Of a DNA stretch of 64,000 bases, positions 1-25,186 are shown piece after piece; the first letter of the stretch is position 1; each line of letters begins with the position of its first letter. The DNA is from Halocaridina rubra (lineage: Eukaryota > Arthropoda > Malacostraca > Decapoda > Atyidae). The position numbers and the translations under genes are program-made. The notes beneath the pieces are model-generated. The model worked only from the letters and a program-made list of their open reading frames with translations. It had not been told where the DNA came from and searched no databases. The stretch is from the NCBI GenBank assembly GCA_037179515.1, contig JAXCGZ010017012.1, positions 23,501 through 87,500 of the forward strand. Direction: 5' to 3'.

Positions 1-666
<666 letters not shown>

Positions 667-819
667 CTGTCTGTGTGGTACTCCATGAAGCATGGAGAAA
701 TGCACAAAGCTGTATCACACACCCTGCACAGATAATATGTTTTATTGATTTTGCATGGTCTTTTTGTTGTAATATTGCAGACACGACTGATACGTCTTGG
801 TTTTTGTACATTCTCTGTT

Positions 820-1760
820 GGTGGAAGAAGGTCTGGACAGTGTCTTTCTATCGGACATAATGCCTCTCTTGTAGTGTTTCAAAACTCGCCAGTCAACTAA
901 GAAGGTTCAGGTTCTGTTTCTCTATGAAACTAACTATACTGATTTGTTTTAGTCAAAATTAGATCTATAATAATAAGAAGAATAATTGGTTCAAGAACTT
1001 CTAAAATATAGGGAGCCTCTTCTGATGTGTCTGTCACAGAACTAGGATTAGTAATGCTAGAAGAACTACTGTCAAATAAAACCTCAGTTGGCATGAATAT
1101 TGTAGACGACTCCCAGTACCAGAGAGGTGAGTCACTCTCGTCCCCTGCCCTCTTCCTATGGAATGTGACACCTCTTGCTCATCTCACATGAGCAGAAGTC
1201 CAAACTCGTTCTTTCCTATGCATAATACAAGTATCATGTGCATGTTCATCACCTTCATCTATATTGCCAAATGAATAACGTTCTTCAGCTCTTAAAAATC
1301 AGGTTCATTTTCACTGTCACTGTCCACTCTTCTGTGTGCCAAAGATGCAGTGTCCTGCTGCAAACGAGAGCCATCTCAATCTCCTACAATCTTCATCCTA
1401 CTACGTAATACTGGTGGAAGATACCTCTCCTTCCTCATTACTTCTCTATACACACTTAGTACTGCAGAATTTTAACTTTTCATTTTCACTAGAATCATGA
1501 TCAACTACAGGCTCAAAGTCGGTATTTCACTTGCTCTGGCAACAGGTTCTCCATCATCACTAACAATAATGGCATTTTCACCACCGCCACCACAACGCAA
1601 TGTATTGGTCTTTTTCACACTAGTTTGCGACACATATTCCTCTAAAGCATTATATTCAGTGTCTTCACTTTCATCAGCGCTATTTAATTCATCATAATCA
1701 CTCTCTATAGCATAATCATATGGAAGTCACTATCCTCTTCTGCTGTGCAAGCAATCCTCC
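820..1760 (-). pseudogene. Possible decayed piggyBac-like transposase remnant
   Basis: The minus-strand translation near 1690-1500 is strongly acidic (ELNSADESEDTEYNALEEY), like the N-terminus of piggyBac-type proteins. Further along, near 1000-950, it gives LTKTNQYS after a short aliphatic run, which resembles the piggyBac motif around 'V.ETNRYA'. Many stops and frameshifts interrupt it. No catalytic aspartates can be placed, and no TTAA-flanked inverted repeats were found. This is a weak call; unrelated low-complexity sequence is a real alternative. Confidence 0.25.
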
Positions 1761-2881
1761 TCGCTTCATAGCAGAAGTGTAGTATCGCAACTCTCAACAT
1801 TATGAAAAATACGGACTCCAGAACTTGATATAACACTCGATTCATATATGGCAAGACTGAAAATAATGCCAGTCATCGATTTACACTTAATTACCACTAG
1901 AGGGAATGGCGCCCAATTTAAAATAATTAATTTCCGTATAAGGTTAACCCACAGAGGTCACCTTTGCGAAACACAAGCGAACCTTGTCCAATGTGCAGGT
2001 AAAGGGTTAACTGCGAGTATGACATATTTGCCAAACTAATACTTTCATAATTCCCTCTAGTGAAAATGAAGAGGAAATTGATATTTGACATTTGAAGTCA
2101 AGATGCCACACAAAGAGTCAATGTTTTAAGCAGCAGAGAAGGTACTTGAATGATTCAGTAGCCAGTTAGATATCAAGACAGGTGGTACAACATTTTTTCT
2201 CTTAGGTGTGGCAGCCACACCCCTGCATTGAGGTGTAATTAATTTTGTTGAAAGCTTGCAAGGAAAGGGTTAAGACTGTCTGTTTCATATTTCAATAACT
2301 TGTAAGATTTAAACAAAAAACTTGAACCCTTACCTCCGTGTACATTGCCACGTAGCCAGAGCTAAAGCCTACAATAACGCACGTCCAATCCGGTCCTCCG
2401 GCACTGCTTTGTTTTTGTGAAACTAAAGGCAGACATAATATTGCCCTAATTTCATCACTGTAGGGGATAGAGAAATGTTGTTATAACGCCATTATGTAAA
2501 TAAATGCAATTGGATAATGATATGAATTGCTTTTTGAAATGAAAAGCCATTTCAAACTGAGCTCAGTATGATGACCATAACTATAAGTATTTAGATAAGA
2601 GGGCTCCAACATTCCCTGACCATCCTAGTCTCCTTCACAGTAGCTTTGTGGCAAGATGAAGTTCAGCCAACCTATCACTACCCCATCCCATTCAGTCAAG
2701 TCTTACAAAACAAAGGGAAAACAGGAAGTAGAATTCAGTTCTGTCTCACCTTCTTCCTTCACTACTCCCATTCCAACGTCCAACTAGGATCGAACATCCT
2801 GACTAAGCTCCTCCATAGTCCTTGTTTTGCATTTTTTTTTCTCACCACTACAACTGACATGTGCAAATAACTCGAAAAAAC

Positions 2882-2965
2882 GCCTATTACCCAAAATCGG
2901 GTTCGATCCTGAGACTTTTGAGAACATAACTTCTGAAGTCTAACTTACTACTACTGAACAACGGC
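2882..2965 (-). repeat. tRNA-like SINE remnant
   Basis: On the minus strand there is a B-box-like AGGATCGAACCCGATTTTGGG preceded by AAAGTCTC. The same arrangement (AAAGTCTCAGAGTCAAATCC) occurs in the plus-strand unit at 5821-5893, so the two look like members of one tRNA-derived SINE family. The head is badly decayed. Confidence 0.45.
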
Positions 2966-3953
2966 CAACAGCTAAAACAAAGAATAGCTCGTAATCTTGA
3001 AAGAGATCACAGAAAACTCTGCATGTTAGGCACAAATATTTAAATGTGTTAAGCAGATTTAATCCAAATATACAGGGGATCCTCGACCTACGTCGCAGTT
3101 CCATTCCTCAACACGCATCGTAACCTGATTTTCCACGTAAGTTAGAACACACCTAAATAAGCACCTACATCACACACATATGCTAATGCAGTAGTAAAGT
3201 TCATATTTTAAAACTTAGAAACAACATTTTTATGACATATGAAAACATAACTAGGACTAAAAAAGAGAACAATTCCTTATATATATACCGTATATTCCTT
3301 ACCTTTACGCCTGTGGTTGGCTTGCACACTAAAAGGGGTGTTGCAAGGGAGGAAGAGACAGGCTTACTTGGAGGAGGAAGCTGGAGAGGCAGGTGAGTAT
3401 GCAGAGGAAGAATTTGCAGCAGGTTCTGGAGATACTGGGGCAGGTGAGTCTGGAGTGGTAGCTGAGTTACAGGGTACAGGATATGTTGGTGGGGGCTCTA
3501 CCTTCTTGAAGAAATGTTTCAGGAGAGCCTAGAAGGATGCCCTTTTCTTCTCCTTCCAAATTTCCTTGTAACACCGCAGGCAATCCATGACCCCTCTGGC
3601 AACATTAGTGTACCAGGGAGTATTAGGGTCCTCAGCCACAAACTTTGCCAACCCTTCCCTTATCAGGGCAAAATCTTCTTCCAAGCCCTTGTTTGCAAAT
3701 CTCTTGGGCTCTGGGGTTGGCATTTCTTACTCCTCTTCATCATCTACTTCTACAGTAGAATGAGCCTCAGCATATAATTCCTCACCATGAGATTCTAGCA
3801 GCTCTGTTACATCATCAACCTCTAACTCCAACTTAAACTCCTTACTCAGGGCAACAATATTCTTGGTGACAGCCTAATCTGTCTCCTCAAACCATGGATG
3901 TTATTCACAACCTGGGGAAACAGTTTCTTCCATACGCAATTCAAGTTCGTCAG

Positions 3954-4217
3954 CTAAATTTCCTCCCAAGATTCAGCAATGCTCTTGGCAGCTTGAAGAA
4001 TGTTGTAAAACTTCCAAACTTCCTTGAATGTCAAGTTCTTGTCATTTTCAGTTGAACTGAGAACCATAGTAATTGTCCATCGGAAGTAGTAGGCCTTGAA
4101 AGAGGAATTGACACCCTGATCCATTGGCTGTAACAATACAGTGGTAGTAGGTGGAAGGTAAAACAACTTGATATTAGGATGAAAGTCATCCAATTGGGGC
4201 AGGGCGGCCAGGGGCAC
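3954..4217 (-). pseudogene. Tigger transposase, DDE domain fragment
   Basis: An 87-codon minus-strand frame holds the hallmark stretch in which a proline-rich run leads to LLQPMDQGVN and then FKAYYFRW. In Tigger/pogo transposases this segment lies in the DDE domain before the last catalytic acid. The frame is a fragment of the 3073-5516 element; the regions before and after it lie in other frames. Confidence 0.85.
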
Positions 4218-4502
4218 TGTTCAAAACTAGCAACACATTAAAGGACATACCCTTGGAAGCACAGTAATGCTCCATTTCTAGAACAAAATAGTTGCTGAAC
4301 CAGTCCTCAAAACTCTGAAGGGTTACTCAAGCCTTCTTATTCGGCTTCCAGATGACAGTCAGCTGTCCCTTCCAAATGTCCTTGAAACCCCCTTGGATTT
4401 TCTGCCAAGTACACCAACAAAGGCTTCAGCTTGAAGTCCCCAGCAGCATTAGCCCTGCAGTCTTCTCTTCCTTGGAGATGTATGTACGACTAGGCATACA
4501 CT

Positions 4503-5017
4503 TCAAGAACAAACCAGACTCATAAACATTATACACCTGCTCAGCACAGTAACCTCTCTCTCCCTAATTATCTCAGCCAACACACTAGGAAAATCACTTG
4601 CTGCTTTCTCATCACCACTGACAGCTTCAACTTGCACCTTAAGGTTATGCAAATTAGCACCAGCCATGAACCACATAAACCAACCCCTACTGGCCACAAG
4701 CTCTTCACTTTCACTCCCTTACCCATTTTCCCTTTTCATGGACTTAATCTTTTAGATTTCTCTTGAGTTAACATAAGGCTCACTTGGAAATGCTGTTGAT
4801 GCTGATCATCCAGCCAAAGCACTAATAACCTTTCCATTTCAATCCTTAGGCTGCTATGCTGGTTAGTAATCACAGGGGACACCATAAGAGCAGAAGATTT
4901 CCCATGTTCAAAGATGTGATCTCTATCCTTGATATTGTCGCCACAGCCGAACGGCTTAACCCCAATGTTGGTGGCAGGGTCTCCCATTTCCGAGCATTTC
5001 ACTATCACTATTTCCAC
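4503..5017 (-). pseudogene. Tigger transposase, N-terminal DNA-binding fragments
   Basis: Two frames (5017-4736 and 4697-4503) together resemble the first 150 or so residues of Tigger transposases. Recognisable pieces are a first helix-turn-helix ending in a conserved MERLLVLWLDDQ, and a second HTH_CENPB part ending ASRGWFMWFMAGANLHNLKV. The expected continuation into the DDE domain is broken by frameshifts. Confidence 0.8.
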
Positions 5018-5631
5018 ATCGAAGAACTGCCATCAGACGAATCTATTATATGCTTGGAAGACATAATACAGGCCAAAAATTACCTAAAAAACAAGCGAAA
5101 CAATCCGAAGAGCAAATAAGCACACTAACAAAATGGTGCACGGGCAGGAACAGAGCAACACACCTTCCACAGTTTAATGCTGCGTGACAACATATTCTTC
5201 CACCAAGCTCAACAAACTGTTCCATGAATGAAGTTTGTATTTACGACTATTTACATGTACTGTATTTGGTAAGCTTGTATATAATTCAAACTGGTCCTTC
5301 ACTAAACCAAATACATAAACATATAAATAAAAACACAACAATGCCATTTAATGACAAATTCTTCCGCCATGCTCAACAAACTGATCCAAACACGAATTTT
5401 ATGTTTACAACGCAAACCACATAAGTCGAAAAAAGGATTAAATAATAATTTATGGGAGATTCATAGTAACCACGAAACATCGCAAGTCGAGGACATTATA
5501 AACCGAGGACCCCTTGTACTGGCCTTTCGTTGCATATCCTTTAAGACTACTACCTCGTTTTTACTGAATTTCTATATATTCCAGCTCCTTGACATGCAAT
5601 AATATTCATTAATAATTAACATATATCGCCC

Positions 5632-5700
5632 CACACTGGATTCGACCCTGAAACTTTTGAGGATGTGTTATTACTCTTTGAATGTTGTATTGTATATATA
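5632..5700 (-). repeat. tRNA-like SINE scrap
   Basis: On the minus strand AAAGTTTCAGGGTCGAATCC is a B-box-like sequence in the same context as the scraps at 2882-2965 and 5821-5893. Only the B-box half is clear. Confidence 0.4.
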
Positions 5701-5817
5701 ACTCAATTAATGCAACAGTCGTACACTTACAGGTGAGTAGGGTCTTAAATATATGTGCAAATAATGCATTATTCTTTGAACTATTCACTGTTACGAGATA
5801 TACTCTTACCTTTATCT

Positions 5818-5900
5818 ATGAGTATTAGCTCAGTGGTAAAAGCGAACTTAAAATTTAGATTTTTCAAAGTCTCAGAGTCAAATCCCGTTTGTGGTAATAT
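5818..5900 (+). repeat. tRNA-like SINE head
   Basis: TATTAGCTCAGTGGTAAAAG is a good A-box region. AGAGTCAAATCCCGTTTG follows about 45 bp later as a B-box. The spacing fits a tRNA, but the acceptor stem does not pair, so it is taken as a tRNA-derived SINE head and not as a functional tRNA. Confidence 0.5.
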
Positions 5901-5959
5901 AGTGTTTATTGCTTATAAGTATTATTAGTTGTTAAAATGATTTCTTGATAAACATTAAA

Positions 5960-6239
5960 CAGTTACTGAACGTCAAATGTAGATACAGTATTAGTCAGGA
6001 CAAGCATATAAGATTTTCCCCAATTATAATGTCTCAGTCGAAGTTATTTATTTTGGTATAAAGGATGTCTGGGTGTTGTCCAAAGTATAGGAACCCTGAC
6101 AGTTACTGAACGTCAAATGTAGATACAGTATTAGTCAGGACAAGCATATATAATTTTCCCCAATAATAATGTCTCAGTCGAAGTTATTTATTAAGGTATA
6201 AAGGATGTCTGGGTGTTGTCCAAAGTATAGGAACCCTGA
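5960..6239. repeat. 140-bp direct tandem duplication
   Basis: Bases 5960-6099 and 6100-6239 are near-identical neighbours with an exact 140-bp period. Differences are few (for example ATAAGATTTT against ATATAATTTT, and TTTTGGTAT against TTAAGGTAT). No coding potential was seen. It looks like a recent local duplication. Confidence 0.95.
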
Positions 6240-6240
6240 C

Positions 6241-6723
6241 TTACACACAGATGGAAACTTTTAGATTACAATAATATTTAAAAGTTTATATACTATAGTT
6301 GTATCTAAGGACTTCATATTTTAGTCATTTTTAATAAGAATAAAATTTTTAAAAAAAGTTTCTGTTCTTTTTCTAATATTTTACGAGCATTTCATTTACT
6401 GAAGTAAATTCTTTCTTACATTCCAATGTGCAAGAAACAGATATTCAAATGATACTTTCATTGTCACTAAACTCTAAATATCAAAACTCTCGTACATATT
6501 ATTACATTAAATACAAGTTATTCAACTTTACTAATGTGTTTTTTCATGATATTTAGCATATAAATATACCTGTTTGCCAAAAATTTTGAAAAATGCAAGA
6601 ACACACAAAAAGTAAGAATATGCAAAAAAAATTTAAAAATGCGAGAATACACACAAAAAGTAAGAATATACAAAAAACTGAAAAAAGAATGGAAAAACGG
6701 GGGGAAAACTCGAAAAAACACAC
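6241..6723. other. AT-rich stretch, nothing recognised
   Basis: This is presumed intron of RAB3GAP2 downstream of exon 3. Low-complexity A-rich runs with repeated ACACAAAAAGTAAGAATA occur at 6602-6670. No exon was seen. Confidence 0.5.
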
Positions 6724-18579
<11,856 letters not shown>

Positions 18580-18910
18580 TTTCTGTAGAAAACGACAAAT
18601 TATCAATATACTGAATTATTATTTACAGGGAAGTCAGCTCCATCCCTTATAGTAGAGGTTATGGCTTTTGTACATACATAATTAGACAAGTAAATCATAA
18701 GTATATAAGTACAAGTATTTCAGCTTGGTTATTTACTTGTAAAATATGCTTTACTTAGCTAATTTCTTTGGCATAGTGTGTTTATACACGTTTGTGGAAT
18801 GTGTCTATGCCTATTGACATTATTCCTTATGAAAATAGACAATTTGAATTATGCGAAATTTGAATTACATGAGCCTTTTGAGAACCTATCCTCACATTAA
18901 TTCAAGAGGA

Positions 18911-19060
<150 letters not shown>

Positions 19061-19581
19061 CTCGGACCTAGGACTTATAGTTACTAAGTCAAGGCACTAC
19101 CAACTACACACCACAGAAGGTTAAAAGGAAGCCAACCTTATAGCTTATATCTGCTATACTTAGGAATGAACGCATTCTTTCTGAATGCCACTATATTCAT
19201 ATTAAGGATTCCCCAACCTTGACTTAGTAACCATAAGTCCTAGGTTTGAGTCCTGGTTGGGGTAAAAAATGATTCATGTTTTCACACATGTAATGTCCTT
19301 ATTTGGTTATTGTATGACCCGAATGAGATTGGGATTTGAATTAAATGTGAAAATGAAGCCACGAGTGAGGTTGGGGAATCTGTGATATGAATATAGTGGC
19401 ATTCAGATAGAATGCGTTCATTCCTAAGTATAGCAGATATAAGTTGTAAGGTTGGATTCCTTTTAACCTTCTGTGGAGTGTAGTTGGTAGCGCCTTGACT
19501 TAGTAACTATAAGTCCTAGGTTAGAGTCCCAGTCGGGGTAAAATATTATTCATGTTTTCACATATGTAATGTGCTTATTTG
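19061..19581. repeat. Inverted pair of diverged tRNA-like units
   Basis: Bases 19061-19215 carry the tRNA-like unit on the minus strand (CCTAGGACTTATAGTTAC, CACCACAGAAGG). From about 19219 the unit is on the plus strand, with B-boxes at 19250 (GGTTTGAGTCC) and 19520 (GGTTAGAGTCC). These copies are older than those at 12.5-14.1 kb. The final unit ends GTGCTTATTTGGTTA and passes into (TA)n, as at 14149. Confidence 0.8.
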
Positions 19582-19920
<339 letters not shown>

Positions 19921-20230
19921 TGTTCCCTCCCTTATCACGGTAGTTCGGTTCCGGGACCTGGCGCGAACCAGGAAAACCGCGAAGTAGGATCAGCCTTTAA
20001 AAAAAAAAATAAATAAAAAAAATAAAGTTGATTATGACACCAGGACAGGCCAAAAATTATAAAATAAAATGGCCTTTATCATGCTGTAAAGAGAAACAGA
20101 GATGGAGAGTGTAATGGCCTGTCAGATGTGAGGGGATTATAAAAGATGTGTAATGAATATCCAGCTCTCTGCTGGGTTTACTATACCTCTGCATTACCTT
20201 CATGATGTCTATTCTAAAAATTCTCTTTAG

Positions 20231-20233
20231 ATC

Positions 20234-20304
<71 letters not shown>

Positions 20305-20340
20305 GGCAACAATAATTTTCCTTTGATGATGATTGGGGAG

Positions 20341-20409
<69 letters not shown>
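20231..20409. repeat. (ATT)n microsatellites
   Basis: Two ATT tracts (20231-20304 and 20341-20409) lie inside the left arm of the foldback element. Confidence 0.95.
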
Positions 20410-20411
<2 letters not shown>

Positions 20412-20487
20412 TACGAATTCGTAATTAAACCATTATTTTTACTATAAATAATGTAGTTTTGGTTGAATGAACACGAGTTACTTAAAG

Positions 20488-20490
<3 letters not shown>

Positions 20491-20519
<29 letters not shown>
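20491..20519. repeat. (CT)n microsatellite
   Basis: About 28 bp of CT dinucleotide in the centre of the foldback element. Confidence 0.95.
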
Positions 20520-20523
<4 letters not shown>

Positions 20524-20710
20524 ATTCTATTCTACCCAACCCCCCACACTCTCTTTGTCCCAGCCAACTAGGGAGGGGCACTATAAACAGTTATTAAAAG
20601 TAAATAAACCAACAGATGTACAAACATTGATGAGCCCTTAATAATAATATAATGATGATGATGATAATAATCTCCACAATCATCATCAGAGGAAAATTAT
20701 TGTTGCCAAT

Positions 20711-20727
20711 GATAATAATAATAATAA

Positions 20728-20778
<51 letters not shown>
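20711..20778. repeat. (AAT)n microsatellite
   Basis: The AAT tract in the right arm of the foldback element, mirroring the ATT tracts of the left arm. Confidence 0.95.
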
Positions 20779-20980
20779 GATCTAAGCAGAATTATTGGAA
20801 TAGACATCATGAAAGTAATGCAGAGGTATATTAAAACCCAGCAGAGAGCTGGATATTCATTAAACATCTTTTATAATCCCTTCACATCTGACCGGTCATT
20901 ACACTCTCCATCTCTGTTTCTCTTTACAACCTGAAAAAGTCTGTTTTATTTTATAATTTTTTGGCCCATCCTGGTGTGTG

Positions 20981-21019
<39 letters not shown>

Positions 21020-21062
21020 GATACATTGAGTACGCGAACCAAGAAACGCGAATAACCAGGGG

Positions 21063-21253
<191 letters not shown>

Positions 21254-21344
21254 CCTTCCATCATCGCGATGGTTCGGTTCCGGGACCCGGCGCGAGACAG
21301 GGAAATCGCGGAGTAGGATCAGCCTATATGTACATAGATATTTT

Positions 21345-21760
21345 AATTTAATTTTACGTTTACACTGTATAAACCCTCCCTGTACTGTTAACAAACCACC
21401 CTTTACTTCATAAATAACAGCATACAACGTAAATTTATGTGAAAGTGATAGATAAAATTACGGTGAATGAAGTGGTAATTACATGACATACTCATGTACA
21501 TAGGAATTTTACAATTGTTTTTACGTTTACGTACTGTATAAACCCTCCCTGCACTGTTAAAAAACACCCTTTACTTTATAAATAACAGCAAGCAACAAAT
21601 TTTTATGAAAGTGATAGGAAAACTTACTGTGAATGAGGTGATGATGACGTGACATACTCATATACATAGGTATTTTACAATTATTTTTACGTTTACGTAC
21701 TGTATAAACCCTCCATGCACTGTTAAAAAACACCCTTTACTTTATAAATAACAGCATGCA
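21345..21760. repeat. Tandem repeat, about 168-bp period
   Basis: TATAAACCCTCC recurs at about 21368, 21537 and 21703, each followed by TGTTAA...ACACCCTTTACTTTATAAATAACAGCA-type sequence. There are about 2.5 copies, moderately diverged. Confidence 0.8.
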
Positions 21761-22400
21761 ACGTAGGTGAGAGCCTTTTCGTTTTCCGAAACGCTGATAG
21801 CAGTATCGTATTTTACATGGTGCAATACTGTTAGCATTTATGTTTTTTATTATTTTTTCTGTTTTATTATTCTTAGGCTAGGAAATACTTGTTTTATCAA
21901 TAAAATAATGAAAATTTTAATATTCACTAGGTCACGTAGGTGAGAGCCTTTGCGTTTTCCGAAACGTGATACCGGTATCGTATTTTACATGGTGCAATAC
22001 TGTTAGTACTGTATTTATGTTTTTTACTATTTTGTACTGTTTTATTATTCTTAGGCTAGCAAATACTTATTTTATCAATAAAATAATGAAAATTTTAATA
22101 TTCACTAGGTCACGTAGGTGAGAGTCTTTGCATTTTCCGAAACGCTGATACCGGTATCGTATTTTACGTCGCGCAATACTGTTAGTATTTATGTCTTTAC
22201 TATTTTTTACTGTTTTATTATTCTTAGGCTAAGAAAGAAGTTTTTTTATCAATAAAATCTTGAAACTACTGGAAATTTTAATATACAGTATATGCTAGCT
22301 CACTTAGGTGAGACCCCAATACATTGTACGCTATCGGACACTATTTGACATGATGCAATACCCTGTACTGTGAGTTATATATCTAAATTTATGTTTTTTA
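21761..22400. repeat. Tandem repeat, about 178-bp period
   Basis: ACGTAGGTGAGAG recurs at 21761, 21934 and 22112, with a weaker copy at 22302. Each is followed by TTTTCCGAAACG, a GTATCGTATTTTAC segment and TTTATTATTCTTAGGCTA. There are three good copies and one degraded copy. Confidence 0.85.
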
Positions 22401-22635
22401 CTATTTTTTACTGTTTTATTATTCGTAGGCTGGGAAATTAATTTTTTTTATCAATTAAATAATGAAATTTGTTTTTTTCAATTAAAAAATTAAAATACTG
22501 AAAATTTTTATTTTTTCAATATTTTAATATTTTTGCATATACCCAAAAAATAAAATAATAATTTGCCTACAAAAAAAAACCCTGGTACAGTGAAAACGCG
22601 AGCCAAGAAACGCGATCCAGCGAAGGATCACTGTA

Positions 22636-23555
22636 TATATATATATATATATATACACAATGAATACATTCAGATATGTAAGTCAGGCAAGCAAAAGTAG
22701 AGAACTGGTCTGGATATAAAAATTTGTCACATGCTACATACTTATACTAAATGACACACAGCATAAAATAAGAGAGGATATTTAAAACCAAAATAATATT
22801 AACTCACTCTGCAAGCAGAAGGGCATATAATTTTAAAAACAACAACCAAATATACTGCAAAAGGCATAAAATTAGAAATCAACACAATATATAGCTATAA
22901 TCACCTCCTAAAAACAACCATGTCCTAAATGAACATTAGGTAAGTGACGTATTACAAGTTTGATATTTACAGACTTGATAGAATGTTGGATCTGGTAAAT
23001 ATGAGTAGCCCCAGACCCCAATTAAAGTTAGATAACCCCATAACTTGGTCAATTTACTCTTCTTTACAAGATCTAGAATGCTTAACAGTGCTTGCTTAAA
23101 ATGCTACTCAAATAATCGTGCTTTGTATAAACTAAAGCAAATGACTTACTCACTGTGAATATATCCATATTTCAAATTTCAAAATCATATCATATAAATT
23201 AACTCGAGTTACTGCTGCTCTTCTTGTTTACATCAAGACTAGATAAGCACAGATAATTTAAGTATTAACTTGAGCATAAAGCTGGCAAAAACTTTTCTCA
23301 AAGGGAATTATATTAAGTCCTAATTTATTTTGTATGTACAGTATATTCAATACTGTACTTATCTTTATCGTCAATATCAGTGATCGTTTTGGCATCAGGT
23401 TAAACATTAAGGTAGAAATTAGTATTAAGCACTCCTTGTATATTTGGACTAAATAATTTTTTCTTATATGCTTTGATGTGTTTTGAAGTATTTTGATAAT
23501 TGTCTTTCTCGAAAATAACTACTTTTTGTGTTGGTCCCCCCGTCCCATTCAGAAG
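22636..23555. other. Intergenic stretch, nothing recognised
   Basis: Apart from a short (TA)n at 22634-22655 no repeat family, exon or RNA gene was recognised. Confidence 0.5.
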
Positions 23556-23557
23556 TA

Positions 23558-23839
23558 CAGAAGCTCCCATCTTACAAACAACCGAGTTATGAACAAAAAC
23601 CTACCCATTGTCTACCCATGTATTAATGTATTACTGTATAATACAGTATAAAAATTCATTAATAATGTATTCTTTATGCTTTGTGCAGTAGTTAAGTATC
23701 TTTAGCCTAAGTACTGTACAGTACTGCATATGTTGGTACTGTACAGAACTTTTTTTTAAACCTAAACACAACTTACGAACAATTCTACTTACGAACAAAC
23801 TTCTGGAACCTAACTCGTTCGTAAGCTGGGGAGTGTCTG
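23558..23839. mobile_element. MITE, 282 bp, TA-flanked
   Basis: It is flanked by TA at 23556-23557 and 23840-23841. The ends read inward CAGAAGCTCCCATCTTACAA and CAGACACTCCCCAGCTTACG. The internal sequence ACAACTTACGAACAATTCTA and its relatives reappear in inverse orientation in the element at 27059-27378. It is non-coding. Confidence 0.75.
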
Positions 23840-23841
23840 TA

Positions 23842-25100
23842 GTCATTCTCAAGAAAAACAAATATGAGAATAATTCAAATCACATCATACCCATCAGAAA
23901 AATAAAGCTTAGCAACTGTGATTAATGTAATAAACATATACCAAATGACTGACTGAGTCATTCAAATGGGCCGACACGAGTAAGTGGTGGTGGGTGACTC
24001 CTAACCATTACATTAAGAAATGAACCTAATCAAACACAACTAACTAAACCTAACTAGTCTACCTAAAAAAAAACTAACCTAACTAACTTAACCAAATTAA
24101 GTTAACCTAACAAATTTGAAGTCTTACATACCCTACCAAGGTGAATTTGGGTATTTATACAGCACCTCATACATTCCATGAAGTGATGGTTTTTAACCAA
24201 AGTAAAACGTTTCCAGGAGTAGGTGACATAAGTTTTAGACATATATGTCAAAGAAATACTATTTTATGAGGTATAAAACGAGTTGTGGTGGAGTGCATAA
24301 AACGAATCCTAAACTATGTCATTCCAAGGCAAGATTTAAAAGTGTCTCTTGAAAGTATAAGTGAGTGCATATCATGACTAGAATTAGCATCTCTCACTCA
24401 ATTACACAAAGTAAAAACAAAAAAATATCAGAATTTATAAATAGTACTTACAATCAACCAAATTAGTATGAAAATAAGTATTAAATCGCCCAATTTTACA
24501 GTTTATTTCACTTTTTTGCATTAGGAAAATACTGTAAATGAAATCTCAAGTTTTACGAATTACAATAACTGATGGGTAGAGGGACACACTGTGGGAGCTG
24601 TATCGCCATTAGGGCATTGACCATCTACATTAAAAATTAAATTCATGATACGCAAATGGTGATTTACGCAAAAGTCTACCTTACTTGCAATTTGGAAGAA
24701 AAAATATATCACCCCATCTTTCATTCCCAATAAGAATTTAAAATTAAAATTTCAGATCATTACCTAAATCACTTTACCATAATACAGCAGCTAAAAATTA
24801 ATAAATAATAGGTTTTTTTTTCCAATGTGTCAAATATTACAATTGTTCTTTAGCGACGAGAATAAAAACAGCTGATTTCGCTGACGTTGAGAAAGAAATT
24901 TGTTATGATCACGTGACATAAGAAAACAAAAATCAAACGAGAAGTGGAATTAAATATATTGAAAAAAAAAATTAATCTGCCTTATTTCCGTGATATAAGT
25001 ATTTATTTATTTATAAATTTTGACAACAATACGCTTCATTTTCTTACTGTATTTGAATTGTCTCTTTTCGTATTTACACAATTTTACAGTAAAATTGATT
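23842..25100. other. Intergenic stretch upstream of RAD51AP1
   Basis: No exon was recognised. Degenerate CCTAA/CTAAC-rich sequence lies at about 24030-24120. A sequence with CACGTGAC at 24910 could be an E-box-type promoter element, but this is speculative. Confidence 0.4.
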
Positions 25101-25104
25101 ATCG

Positions 25105-25116
25105 TTCGCGCCAAAA
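25105..25116 (-). promoter_or_regulatory. E2F-like site upstream of RAD51AP1
   Basis: The minus strand reads TTTTGGCGCGAA, a full match to the E2F core TTTSGCGC with palindromic extension. It lies 48 bp upstream of the tentative RAD51AP1 start codon. RAD51AP1 is a homologous-recombination factor expected to be expressed in S phase, so E2F control would make sense. A single motif match is weak evidence by itself. Confidence 0.45.
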
Positions 25117-25163
25117 CAAACTATTTTATCGTGAGAAACTCTAATTTTTTTGTGGTATATACC

Positions 25164-25186
25164 ATGGAAATGACAGATACTAAGAG
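25164..25186 (+). CDS. RAD51AP1: RAD51AP1 exon 1 (tentative)
   Basis: ACCATGGAAATGACAGATAC gives MEMTDTKR with the last codon split AG|G by a donor GTTACT at 25187. The phase matches the acceptor at 27818, yielding MEMTDTKR-PRKPVNY, which resembles the vertebrate M-V-R-P-V-R-H-K-K-P-V-N-Y start in length and charge. The donor is non-ideal, so another first exon is possible. Confidence 0.45.

Larger units (their letters stand above)
3073..5516 (-). mobile_element. Tigger-like (pogo/Tc1-mariner) DNA transposon, decayed
   Basis: A 2.44-kb element with inverted ends and a TA target duplication. The left end begins CAGGGGATCCTCGACC just after TA at 3071-3072. The right end, read inward, begins CAAGGGGTCCTCGG just before TA at 5517-5518. 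Minus-strand fragments match the Tigger transposase order: an N-terminal helix-turn-helix region near 5017-4740 (ERLLVLWLDDQHQQ...SLMLTQEKSK), a CENP-B-type region near 4697-4503 (SRGWFMWFMAGANLHNLKVQ), and the DDE domain near 4217-3954 (YLPPTTTVLLQPMDQGVN, then FKAYY). A C-terminal tail lies near 3723-3529. Frameshifts separate these blocks, so the element cannot make its own transposase. Confidence 0.88.

Noticed and set aside
24030..24120. Telomeric repeat tract
   Set aside because: The CCTAA/CTAAC-like sequence is too degenerate and short to call.
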